Source of the DNA: Eriocheir sinensis
Lineage: Eukaryota; Arthropoda; Malacostraca; Decapoda; Varunidae
Length of the DNA stretch: 64,000 nucleotides
Assembly: GCF_024679095.1 (NCBI RefSeq)
Contig: NC_066563.1
Location: 2,555,428 to 2,619,427 of the forward strand
Direction: 5' to 3'
The position numbers and the translations under genes were made by a program. How positions within the stretch are numbered: position 1 is the stretch's first letter; each line of letters opens with the position of its first letter. A model generated the notes under the pieces. The model had not been told where the DNA came from. It saw only the letters and a program-made list of their open reading frames with translations, and did not search any database. This document shows, one piece after another, positions 29,890-40,985 of this stretch.

Positions 29890-29988
29890 GAGGAACAGCT
29901 CAAGGAAGATCTGGCTGAGGACGCTGCCGGCAACACCACCTCCTCGGAGCCTCAACAGGGGCCAAGCCGAGTCGTCCTTCTGCCGTGA
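29890..29988 (+). CDS. candidate short acidic frame or terminal exon, unknown product
   Basis: I do not recognise this frame. About 33 codons on the plus strand end at a TGA at 29986-29988. The frame follows a short GA tract and a pyrimidine-rich stretch with several possible AG acceptors. The residues (EEQLKEDLAEDAAGN and onward) are acidic and varied, and third positions are mostly G or C. It lies back to back with the minus-strand candidate at 29555-29713, with stops facing away from each other, so at most one of the two is likely to be real. Confidence 0.2.
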   Translation, partial: EEQLKEDLAEDAAGNTTSSEPQQGPSRVVLLP

Positions 29989-30611
<623 letters not shown>

Positions 30612-30689
30612 GAGCACGTCAATCACCCACAAACCAGTGACTCGAACACTCTGACATTGTGACGAATCACCGACCGATGAGACAATACC

Positions 30690-30830
30690 CATGATGACAC
30701 GTCTATCACCACATCCATCTCCACCACAACGACACCACCGCCGCCATCACAACCCGCATCTCCAACACCATCACTACCAAAACACCACCATTGCTACTAC
30801 TATCTAAACCACCATCAACACTCGTATCAA
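30690..30830. repeat. degenerate CAC/CAT triplet run
   Basis: Loose CAC, CAT, ACC and GCC triplets make up most of this part. No SINE head is seen in its flanks. Confidence 0.6.
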
Positions 30831-31099
30831 CCCCTCTGTCAGACTAACAATAGGGATTTAATGTAATGTCACGCTAACCCCTGATTTCTTCCTTCCAGCT
30901 AAACCACAAGCCTCCGCAGTGGCAATAAGCCTTCCCATAACACCGGCAGTACTACAACAAAGTAAAAATCCAGCTTCAGTAACTCCAACAACAGTTTAAG
31001 AAAATACTACTGCTGACGTGAATTATAACGGAACTCCGAGATCGTGGTGTAGCAAAGCCCGCAAACGGCACGCCAGTTTCCATTCCTGGCAGAGTAGGA

Positions 31100-31830
31100 G
31101 GCAGACATGTGGTGAATTTCCATCTTCAGCTGACCAGACTTCACACCTCTCCCCGGCACCCATGTTGTTGCTGCTGCTGCTACTATAAATCATAATGGTG
31201 TTCACAGTATAGGGTGTCGTAGTTTTCAACCATCACTGCACCTTCCATATTATCCAAGCTGCAACCATATGAAAGTACTGCTAGCATCTTCTATCCCTCC
31301 CTTTTTAACTGGCCAGCTTCTACATCTCTCCCGACGCGCCATTTTACCGCGACATTTCAAGTAGTACAGTAAAGCTTGCAACCATTTATACCATTTTAAT
31401 GCTACACAAGCTATGGCCAGGTAAAGTTTCTGTAGGGCCTTCTAATCTTTTAACTGCCAACCTTTCACATCTCTCCCCAGCGCGCCATACCGTTCCGACG
31501 CGTCACACAGTACAGGAAAGCTCACAACCCCAACTACAGCTTTCTTCCTGGCCAAGCTAAGGCCAAATGTAAGTTCTTGTAGAGTCTTTTAGTCCTATTT
31601 TTAACTGGCCAACTTTCACACCTTCCCCAGGGCGCCATACCTTCCCGACGCCTCACGCAGTAAAGCTCACAACCCCGACTACAGCTTTCATCCTGCCTAA
31701 GTTACAGCCGAATAAAAGTACCCTTAGCGTCTCCCACTCCTCCTTTTCGGCTGCCCGGCCTTAATTCACACCTCCCCCCGCGCGCCGCACCTCCCCGACA
31801 CTTCACGGAGCACGGTGGCAAGTCCCAGGA
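31100..31830. repeat. decayed minisatellite, about 5 copies of 145-150 bp
   Basis: A block of the form TTTTAACTGGCCAaCTTTCACA followed by CTCCCC and GCGCGCCATACC recurs. Starts are near 31126, 31306, 31451, 31602 and 31747, giving intervals of 180, 145, 151 and 145 bp. Each unit also carries CAGTAAAGCTcaCAACC and a closing AAGTA/TAGNGTCTT segment. The first copy is the most divergent and holds an inserted TGC-triplet run. This is the clearest long-unit array in the window. Confidence 0.85.
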
Positions 31831-32249
31831 TCCATTAAACCGCAAGGGAGGAGGCTAATGGCCCGCTACCTGGAGGGCGGAGCTGAATTTATACAACAGC
31901 ACGTCTTTTTTTTACGAGAAACGGAAGTTTTTTGCTTGGCGTGAATAGACGAGGTGAGGAAAGAAGCTTGAGCGTGTGCAGCTTAGCAGGATATTGAGTT
32001 GCCTCTCCCTCAGGTGCAGCCCGGCATTAAGTAAGGAAACCCCCCGTAACGCGGAAAAAGATAGAATTTTAGATAGTGGCTTTAATAAGGTCTCACGCCT
32101 TTCCCCTTTTCCCTTTCAGCGCTTTTGATGTGACGGCTCGAGGTGACTGAACCTTAAACATAGTGTAGAAAAAATTGCTTTCCTGCATCATTTACCGGAC
32201 ATGAAGAGATTTAGTTTCCTGAGGGATGAACCAGCCACTTTAGGAAAAA
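31831..32249. other. single-copy sequence, no gene seen
   Basis: This is mixed sequence next to the minisatellite. No recognisable feature is present. Confidence 0.45.
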
Positions 32250-32640
32250 GAAAAGAAAACTAGGAGCTGTGAGGAGGAAGACGAGGAGCAGGAGGGAGCG
32301 GAGGAGGACAAAGGAGTGATGAGAAGAAGGCGGTGGCGGTGGTGGTGGTATATGAGGAAGGAAAACTATCTACCGACGAAGACAACAGCGAGAAAGAAGA
32401 GAGAGAAGACCTGTGAAAAAGAAGTAAAGGAGGAGGAAGTGGAGGAAAGTGATGAGAGGAAGACATGGCGTTAAGCGAGGAAGGAAAACTATATAGACGA
32501 CGACAAGAACGAAGAATATTGAGAGAAGAGCTGAGGAAAAGAACAAGGGAAGAAGGAAAAGTAGGAGGAGGAAGAGAAGGAAGAGGAGGAAGAAGAGGAG
32601 AAAGATGAAGTAAATATGGAGAGGAAGGAGAGGATGAAAC
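32250..32640. repeat. polypurine tract
   Basis: The plus strand is mostly A and G, built of GGA, GAA and AGG words. The word GAGGAAGGAAAACTAT occurs near 32354 and 32478, so part of it is duplicated at about 124 bp spacing. Phe/Leu/Ser frames on the minus strand are compositional. Confidence 0.75.
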
Positions 32641-33131
32641 AATGACGATGGTTGTGGTAGTAAACGAACAAAACAAGATCAACGAAGATAAGCACTGAGC
32701 CAACCAGGAGGAGCAGGACTGAGGGGAAGGTGAGCGGTGGTGAGAGGCAGCAATCACCGCTCGTGGAATATAAACGACGTAACGATTCCTAATGAAGGGA
32801 AGGGATGCAAATGAGTGCCATCCACGTCCTCACACGCAGATAATCTCGCCTGATAGTCATGTCTCTCTTAGCGATCTGACAAGGATGATCGGTCAGCACA
32901 GAAGCACAAATCATCACCGGTTGTCCATACGCTGTCTGCTTCCGTAGCTTTGTCTATTGATTTAGGTCCAATAGGCCAGCGGCGATGAGTTTGACTGACG
33001 AGAAAAATATATCTGATTCTAATATATAAAATTAGCTTGTTTCCTAATGTAACTGTTCTGTTTTTTTAAGCTTAGAACAGTTTTCATATTTCTTTATCAC
33101 AGTTTGGTTTGGGGTTAGCTTTACACTGCCA
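32641..33131. other. single-copy sequence, no gene seen
   Basis: This is mixed to AT-rich sequence. No coding or RNA feature is seen. Confidence 0.45.
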
Positions 33132-33151
33132 CCCCCCCCCCCCCACCCCCC
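33132..33151. repeat. poly(C) tract
   Basis: This is a run of about 13 C, one A, then more C. On the minus strand it is a G run. Confidence 0.9.
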
Positions 33152-33165
33152 ATACACATTCAGCA

Positions 33166-33189
33166 TCTCTCTCTTCTCTTCTCTTCTCT

Positions 33190-33286
<97 letters not shown>

Positions 33287-33326
33287 TCTCTTCTCTTCTC
33301 TTCTCTTCTCTTCTCTCTCTCTCTCC
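33166..33326. repeat. (TTCTC)n-(CT)n-(TTCTC)n mirror repeat
   Basis: A pure CT core at about 33194-33280 is flanked on both sides by TTCTC pentanucleotide runs, at 33172-33193 and 33281-33314, and then CT again. Reading the plus strand outwards from the middle gives nearly the same sequence in both directions, which is mirror symmetry. Confidence 0.95.
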
Positions 33327-33923
33327 CAACTCTGATTTATAAGTATGCATCCAAACCTGTCCATTCTTCTTCTTACCGTGTTCAGGTGTCCGAGAAGCCC
33401 TCCCAACCGTGTACCTGTGATTAAATTAACCCTGAATCATGGCCTACACCTGCTAACTCCTGCTGCAAACATTTGGACCGGCACTCACTCATCCGATCAT
33501 GACTCACACCTATCTTCCTTTCTCCACCTAGCCGGTAACCTTTACAGGATTTTTTCTTCAAGCGTAAATTCAAATTGTTATCTATCATTTCAATCCCCTG
33601 CTTCATAGCCGTGTACTCTAAGTGAGAAAATTAAACACTCATTCTACTTTACAACTTTCTTTCTTCTTCTCCTCTGCCATGTTTGTTTTTTTCCTTCCTT
33701 CGATTCCAGCTCACTCCTATTTATTTACTACACTATTATTCCTGCCTCTCCATCACTCGCCTCCCATAAACCATACAAACCACCGCCGGGACGAGCCGAC
33801 ACAATGCCTATTCTGATTTACAACACCTGTAAACCACTGCCCGTCACCTGCAAGGTATCTCCGCCCTTCACAATAAATATCGACTCAGTTTACGATCTCA
33901 TAATAAGCTTAAATGATAAAAGG
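33327..33923. other. single-copy sequence, pyrimidine-leaning
   Basis: This is C+T-leaning mixed sequence. The 87-codon plus-strand frame here has no domain. No gene is called. Confidence 0.45.
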
Positions 33924-34130
<207 letters not shown>

Positions 34131-34164
34131 CACCATCAACCTTCGCACACGTTTGGAGGCTTGT

Positions 34165-34700
34165 GGGTATGGAATGACTGACTGACTGGCTGAATGACTA
34201 ACTGATTGATTGATTGATTGATTGATTGACTGACTGACTGGCTGGCTGGCTGGCTGAATGGCACACTGTATGCCTGGTTGGTTGGCTGGCTGATCAGCTG
34301 GCGGGCTGGCTGACTGGGTGGCTAGCTGGCGGGCTGGCTGACTGGTTGGTGGGCTGGCCAGTGAGCTCGATGGGTGACTGGCCGGATATCTGGTTAGCGA
34401 GCTGCCTGGTTGACGGGGTGGCTGCCTGACTGGTTGACGGGCTGGCTAACTGGCTGGCTACATGACTAGCTGCCGGGATGACTGGCCGCCTAGATGACTA
34501 GCTGGATGACTGACTGACTGACTAATTGACTGACTGACTAACTGGATGGCTGACTGACTATATCTTCAGCAGGCTGGCTAACTGGCTACCTGTCTCTGTC
34601 TGTCTATCTGTCTGTCTGAATGTCTGTCTGTCTATCTGTCTGTCTGAATGTCTGTCTGTCTATCTGTGTCTGTCTGTCTGGCTGGCTGGCTGGCTGGTGA
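34165..34700. repeat. degenerate tetranucleotide field (CTGA/CTGG/TCTG)
   Basis: More than 500 bp is built from CTGA, CTGG, TTGA and TCTG tetranucleotides with frequent single-base changes. Pure parts are (ATTG)n at 34206-34228 and (TCTG)n after 34590. In the latter, a higher-order unit of about 38 bp ending in GAATG repeats. Confidence 0.9.
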
Positions 34701-35005
34701 ACGGCTGGCCGGGCGAGCTCCCTGCCGGCCATTATGACGCTACTTTCTACAATCCATCAGTGGACGGCCGCTCTCGCTGCGGGGGGAGCCACCACTCTCA
34801 CTCTCACTCGGCTGCTCAGCTAATGGCAAGCCGCTTCTTCTCCCGCTGCTGCTGTGCGTGTTTACTTTGCTTTTCCTTCCCTTCATTCCTTCCTCTTGTT
34901 TGGAGTCAGTGCCTGTATTTACACATTTTCTGATTCATTGATCTCTGTTTGGCTTGCTGTCTGTTTGTCTCTGCTTGCTTGCTTGCCTTCCTGCCTACCT
35001 GTTTG

Positions 35006-35252
<247 letters not shown>

Positions 35253-35254
<2 letters not shown>

Positions 35255-35881
35255 CCCTAACACACATCATTCCCGCGCCCTTCTCACGCACCCACAGCAG
35301 GCACCAGTAACGCCCGTCTGCCCCGACATTCCGCAGTCAAAGACAGTCACATAAATATTAACCAAGACCTCGAATAATTGGCCAGAGCCTCCCAACACCC
35401 TGCCCACACGCGCCTCGAAGCATAGATCACAGGTGCCTCACCCCAGACACCAATCGTTCGGCCTTGAGTCCCCATCACAGCGACAAGGAACAGGAAATTA
35501 TAGTTTTCTTAGGGCTAAAATCAGGGAGGTAAAGTGTCTGTCTTATGGCGGTCCTGTCGTTCTCAGCCGCCGCAGGGTATAAGAAGACGAAAGGAGAGGA
35601 AACGAGGCCAATCTATATGAAAAGCCCAGACCCGTGAGCCTAGTTAGTCTTCCGGGAGAGAGCGAGGCGCAAAAGGCTTATGTTTACACTGGTAACATTT
35701 ACATAGACCCACCATCTTTCACGGCTCCTCTCGATGCCATTATCATATTTTCTCGATACGTTTTTCCTTCATCTCCCCACGGATCGTTTTCTCCATTATA
35801 AACCCATCCATATCGCCGACAATGAAGGGTGAGGCAGAGGCGAGCGGAAAAGCAAGTCAAGGATTTACAGGGATGGAGCTG

Positions 35882-35883
<2 letters not shown>
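35253..35883. other. single-copy sequence, no gene seen
   Basis: This is mixed sequence with no repeats and no convincing frame. Confidence 0.45.

Positions 35884-35948
<65 letters not shown>
35884..35948. repeat. (CA)n microsatellite
   Basis: This is a pure CA tract of 65 bp. Confidence 0.98.
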
Positions 35949-35950
<2 letters not shown>

Positions 35951-35989
35951 TCGTAAACTTGCCCACCGTTCCTAGAATCCTCCCTTCCT

Positions 35990-36200
35990 TCCTCTTCTCA
36001 CACTCCCCCCTCCCCTCTCCTTCCATTCCCCGCGGCGAGCTCTCCCCACCTGTAATTAAAGCGAAGGTGGGAGGTTGTCCAACACATTTTCCGCCCCATA
36101 ATCAGCTCCCGAAGGTGTGTTGAGGCGGCGGCCAGGTATTGTAACCCTCCTCCCACCTGACAACGGCCACACCCAATTACTTCCTAAATAACTCTACTAG
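35990..36200. promoter_or_regulatory. possible cis-regulatory patch with abutting E-box and homeodomain core
   Basis: This non-repetitive, GC-rich patch contains an E-box CACCTG (36047-36052) directly followed by the homeodomain core TAATTA (36053-36058). A second CACCTG lies at 36154-36159. Such composite sites occur in developmental enhancers. The sites are short and could be chance, and no function is shown. Confidence 0.2.
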
Positions 36201-36353
36201 TTCTTTTCCTATTTCTATTCCTCTTCGTTTTCGGCGGCGGCTTGCTCATGTCACGAATGTTTGACAAATTTTCTGGCTGGCAATCGAAGGTGGGGATATG
36301 AAGGAGGTGTAAATATAACCTGTTTAGTGATTCATGCCTACATCACTCACCTG

Positions 36354-36459
<106 letters not shown>

Positions 36460-36944
36460 ATTACTCTTTTCCTCCAGCTCACCTTCTTCCCTCCCTCTCT
36501 CTTCTGCTAATTCCCCGCTCCTGCCTTTCATTCCACTTTATTTATCTTACTTCCCTCTCTCTCTCTCTCCTTCCTGTTGTTTAAAATTCTGAAATCCTCC
36601 TCCTCCTTGCACTCTCGCCAATATTTTTCCGCATTCGCTCATTATCCCCCTTGCCTAAATATTCCAAAGTATGTGTTGATATTTTTTCACCACCGTTCTC
36701 CTTCGTTTCTCAGCCCCTGCCACCCGGAGACCCAGCCGACCATGCGGTCCACGAGGCAGTAAATAAAGAAGTTTACAGCCAGCGCCACGCCGCCTCGCCT
36801 CGCCCGGTCTCCTCCTCGTCTCCATACGCAGAAGAAACATAACACAAATGGTAATGTCTGTTGTCGGGGAGCTCATTCCCAAACCTAGTCTCCATTACCA
36901 GAAATTACTCGAACTACACTGTGTCGGAGGTAATTTCCTGTAGG

Positions 36945-37150
36945 GGAGGAGGAGGAGGAGGAGGAGGAGGAGGAGGAGGAGGAGGACATTCTGAACGAGG
37001 AGAAAGGAGAAGAAGAAAGAAAATAAGAAAACGAAAGAAAGAAAAAGACATAAGATGAGGATGAAGAAGACGATGAGTACAAGATGAGTGCAGGAGGAGG
37101 AGGAAAAAGAAAGGGAGAAAGAGGAGGAGGAGAAGGAAGAGGAGGAGGAC
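36945..37150. repeat. (GGA)n and purine-rich tract
   Basis: A pure GGA run at 36945-36985 is followed by GAA/GGA/AAAG purine-rich sequence to about 37150. The polypurine bias explains the Ser/Leu/Phe/Pro frames on the minus strand. Confidence 0.93.
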
Positions 37151-37347
37151 TTTTTTGTACCCTTCTTCACAAATCACAATATACATTTTTGGTAATATGC
37201 CCCATGGAAGAAAAAACTATGCACAGATTCTTTCAAAACATTCTTAAACGATTTGAAGCATTTATCAACGATTACTTTTTAAAACGACTGGTTCCTTTGA
37301 TTACCCTGACTAGCCAAGGTGTAATTATAGCATTGTCCGTGAATGAT

Positions 37348-37389
37348 TATATTATTATTATCATTATTATTATTATTATTATCATTATT
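37348..37389. repeat. (ATT)n microsatellite
   Basis: ATT triplets with two ATC variants cover about 42 bp. Confidence 0.95.
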
Positions 37390-37799
37390 CATGTTCATAT
37401 CTCTGCCGCTCCAAACCAGTCAATCAACATTATAAGTACTTGAAGCTACCTCAATTAAACTCCTTGAAAAAAATAACCAATGATACAGAGGCCATACCGT
37501 TCAAATTCTTAGCATAGGAATTGAACGAAAAACCGACAATGCTCGCAACAGACTACTTTATTTCTAAACTAAACAAGGTCTCCTCTTCAAAAAATAATTA
37601 TCCATATAAAAGTATTAAATAGGTCAAAAGACGGGCCATGAGATAATTTCAAGGCTGGAAAAAGTCATCACGGGCCTGTCAGTCTTCCTTTTTTAATTTC
37701 CAGCCGCTGCCCACCACCACCACCACCACCACAACCACTACCATCATCCCCTCCACCACCACCGACATCTCGACAATTTAAGTTCAATTCTAACATGAA
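37390..37799. other. single-copy sequence with a short CCA run
   Basis: AT-rich sequence is followed by a (CCA)n run at 37711-37733. No gene is seen. Confidence 0.5.
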
Positions 37800-37920
37800 G
37801 GATTGCCTAAGTAGGAGCCGCGACAGCTAATTACCCGGCGATTATGACGTATCGGACTTCTTCCACTCGTAAATGCTTGTGATAATTACCGGCAACTCCT
37901 AATTATGTGACCCCCCGGAT
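37800..37920. promoter_or_regulatory. possible cis-regulatory patch with three TAATTA cores
   Basis: The homeodomain core TAATTA occurs three times within 78 bp, at 37828-37833, 37883-37888 and 37900-37905, in otherwise non-repetitive, moderately GC-rich sequence. TAATTA is a palindromic core bound by many Antennapedia-class and paired-class proteins. The cluster is denser than chance but is not proof of an enhancer. Confidence 0.25.
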
Positions 37921-39050
37921 ATGAAGGTGAGGCGAGCGGGTCGGTGCGAGGGCGGGAGGGAAGGGTGGCGTGAGTGTGTTTTCCTGAGCGTGTGTCTGTG
38001 AATCAATATTTCTGTCAGGCAACAAACGCAGCGAGACGAATAAGCGACTAAAACACATTACTCATCACCTTTTTTTATCAGGATTCATAAAAACAGGCAT
38101 GAAATGTGGATGATTTAAGGACGGAAGTAGAGGAAACTGAAGAGGGGAATAAAAACATGATGAAACGGGCAAAGTTCACGCCTCTAAATTACAGAATCAT
38201 AAGTGGACTTCCTTTACGCAATCCCCGGAGCCTTTCCCTTCTACAACACCCTTCTAATGACGCCCTCACGCGATTCCCTATTTACCACACACTTCTAATG
38301 GCGGCGTCGCGTGAATTCCTTCTCGTTTCAGGTCTTGCATCCCCGTCATCCTCTCACTTTCAATAATTACCGGTTCTCAGACTTGGGTCATCTTTCACTT
38401 TACTCTCATTAACAAATCTTGTTAATATAAAGTTGAAATGAGCAATGGTTACTCTACAATAATTCCAAGTTTGAAAGGTTTTGCATTCCCATTACTTTAC
38501 GATCGACCTGCTACAAACCTCTCTACCACTTTTAGCGATAGAATATACGTTCAGAGAGAAGAGATAGGGGTCATTAAAGTCGACTGACCATTACATACTG
38601 CAAAAAGTATTTATTTATATTTTTCAATTATGCTTCATCTGAAACAATTTCGCCTCTGCCTAAGAATATAAGAGCATATTTTTTTCAAAGAGACATAGAG
38701 AAACAACAAGAACTGAGCACCTGTCTACCAAAAGTCAGGAAGTCCGTCAGTCGATCAGTTGTTCCCGTCTTGGTCTTTAGGCGAAATGGATTTGTTTTTT
38801 GTAGCGGTAGGCAAAATACGGAGGAGCAACACCCATTTTTTTTCCAGCGCCAGGAAGTCCGTTAGTCCATTAGGTGTCCCAGTGCTGTTCTGTCTGATGT
38901 CTCTTCGGATCCTAAACCACAAACTCTCAGACTTCATTTCCTGTGACGTCCTGCATCAGCTGCCAGGCGCTGTCTCGGTTCAGCAGCTGCATCACGCTCT
39001 TAACTCATCATAACAGCTTTGTTTTACCTATACATCATCATATTATACCT

Positions 39051-39052
<2 letters not shown>
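37921..39052. other. single-copy sequence, no gene seen
   Basis: This is AT-rich mixed sequence. A word CAGGAAGTCCGTcAGTC occurs near 38735 and again near 38850, offset by about 115 bp, suggesting a two-copy decayed duplication. No gene is seen. Confidence 0.45.

Positions 39053-39109
<57 letters not shown>
39053..39109. repeat. (CA)n microsatellite abutting a SINE head
   Basis: This pure CA tract of 57 bp ends exactly where the tRNA-like head of the SINE begins. Confidence 0.97.
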
Positions 39110-39112
<3 letters not shown>

Positions 39113-39387
39113 CCGTGGTCCATGGGTTAGCGCGCTCGCCTCACAACCAACAGGTCCCGGGCTCAATTCTCGGACGGAGTGAAGACGAAAGGGCAGTCTC
39201 CGTTAACCTGTGCCCCATGTCCATCCAGCGGTTAATGGGCAACGAGTGTCAGTTGGGGGCTGTGTCACGTCTCCCGGGTGTGTCTGGATGTGGGGTTTTA
39301 TCAGTATCCAGAGATCCATTAATTTTGATCTCCAATCTCACTCGGGAATGGTACTGGATGCGATCGTGTGGTCAGACCATGGCGAGT

Positions 39388-39390
<3 letters not shown>
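39110..39390 (+). mobile_element. tRNA-Val-like SINE
   Basis: The first 71 bp (39110-39180) resemble a tRNA. A 7-bp acceptor stem pairs GCTCCGT with ACGGAGT. An A box of the form TGGTCCATGGG lies at 39116-39126, and a degenerate B box GGCTCAATTCT lies at 39160-39170. The GCTCGCCTCACAA segment around the CAC triplet (39142-39144) resembles the anticodon arm of tRNA-Val(CAC). The anticodon stem no longer pairs well, so this is a SINE head, not a working tRNA gene. A tRNA-unrelated body of about 210 bp follows and ends at a (CA)n tail. SINEs are moved by LINE enzymes and transcribed by RNA polymerase III. The exact family needs other copies. Confidence 0.75.

Positions 39391-39455
<65 letters not shown>
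39390..39455. repeat. (CA)n tract, probable SINE tail
   Basis: This pure CA tract of about 66 bp starts where the SINE body ends and probably began as its simple-sequence 3' tail. Confidence 0.9.
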
Positions 39456-39457
<2 letters not shown>

Positions 39458-40106
39458 TCTCTCCAATCAGACCTACTCCATTCCCCATACATTTTCTCAT
39501 CCATAATCCCTCACCCACACCCCTTCTATCACTCTTTACTCTATTTATCTTGAAAACGTTCTATCTTAACATCAGGTACCGTTTTCATGTCAATAGTGAC
39601 AATGTCGTTCTCCCCGCGCCGCAGCCCCGTAATCCTCAACTTCACCTACTGCGAGTTATATTTATTGTTTTCCTCTTCGCGGTATTTTCCGAGTCTTGAT
39701 CGAGTGACCATTAAGCTCCATTTATTTATTGATGAATTCAGCTGCCAGTTTGATGGACCGACAACAACACTGTTACAAACCATTACCATTACGGACTAAA
39801 CCACAAACACAGCTTCACACCGCAGGCAACCTCACCACCGCCTCCTCCCTGATGCCGTCCACTCCTCCTCACGCACCCATCCACAATCGGCCCTTCAGTT
39901 CCTCGGTCACCACAACGCCACCACCGGCAACCCACCCACCCACTCACCCAGAAACGCATTCAAACACCCACACATGCCTCAAGAGGGTTTCCAGTGCCAC
40001 ACCCATCACACGGTCATTCACATACCACCAAGTCCCCCTCCAACACTCACCAACAACAGCACCCATTACTGTTTACTATCACCCATAATTACAGAAACCT
40101 TTGTCA

Positions 40107-40109
<3 letters not shown>
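39456..40109. other. C-rich sequence with ACC words, no gene seen
   Basis: From about 39790 the plus strand becomes rich in CAC, ACC and CCA words without forming a clean array. Thr/Pro/His-rich frames here are compositional. Confidence 0.5.

Positions 40110-40147
<38 letters not shown>
40110..40147. repeat. (CA)n microsatellite
   Basis: This is a pure CA tract of about 38 bp. Confidence 0.97.
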
Positions 40148-40149
<2 letters not shown>

Positions 40150-40480
40150 TCAATCACTATAGAATTACCATTTCCACAACTCCAAATCATTCAGCACCAC
40201 CCATTCACCACCAAAATCGTGTAATCACCACCACAACACCTGCCAGTCAGCACCACCCATCAACCCATTCTCCATCAGCAACACCCACCCACAGTACACC
40301 ATCGATTCACCACCGCCACCACCCCCCCAGTCACGTAGCACACCGCAAGCCAGTCAGCCAACACCATCCATTCACCACCACCACCGCCACACCGCCCCTC
40401 ATCCGCCACTCCCAAGTCACCAGCACGCCGCCGCCGCCTCACCGTTACTCTGGCGTGACACAGCCGCCAACTCCCCGTCA
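40148..40480. repeat. degenerate CAC/ACC-rich tract
   Basis: The word AGCACCACCCATcAACCCAT and close variants recur irregularly, for example near 40190, 40248 and 40365. The tract is C- and A-rich with almost no G runs. It looks like a decayed short-unit repeat. Confidence 0.6.
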
Positions 40481-40527
40481 CCTTCCGGGTGTTGCTCGCT
40501 CGCAACACCTTCCGGAAACAGAAAATT

Positions 40528-40985
40528 ATGAACGCATCACACAAATGACTCGCACTTTGGGGAAATCCACCACGCGATTGAGTCCGGCTCCACATGTCTT
40601 TCCCTCAATAGCAAAAAAGTAACAATAATAATGTATATGTTTATTACATTTGAACATTCAATGTGGAGCCTCGGCTGGACGTAGTGCGGTGCATAAATGT
40701 ATCACACGTGATTCGCACTTTGTGGGAACCCACTTTGCGATTTTCTCCTGCTGCACATGTCTCTCTCAAGCATGAAAAAAATAACGTATATGTTTATTCC
40801 ACGTGAACCTTCAATGTGGAATGTTCGGCAGCAAATACATTAACGCATCGCACATACTCGGTTTTGAGGAAATCCACCACGCCAATGTGTCCAGTTCTTC
40901 ATATTCTTCTCCTCCGTCCTGCAGCAATGATATACATATTTATTCCACATGAACCCTCAATGCGGAGTCTTCGCACATACCGCAG
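40528..40985. repeat. minisatellite, 3 copies of about 150-165 bp
   Basis: Each copy starts with ATCACAC or ATCGCAC (40536, 40701, 40848; intervals 165 and 147 bp). Then come CGCACTTTG-like, GGAAATCCACCACGC-like and CCACATGTC-like words. Each closes with ATATGTTTATTCCACGTGAAC-type sequence followed by TCAATGTGGA. The 109-codon frame at 40816 lies in this array and is not a gene. Confidence 0.85.

Noticed and set aside
31100..31830. CRISPR-like direct repeats
   Set aside because: The units are head-to-tail, about 145 bp, diverged throughout and lack constant short repeats with unique spacers. The genome is eukaryotic.
39110..39180. Possible functional tRNA-Val(CAC) gene
   Set aside because: The acceptor stem is good, but the anticodon stem does not pair and the B box is degenerate. 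A SINE body and CA tail follow.
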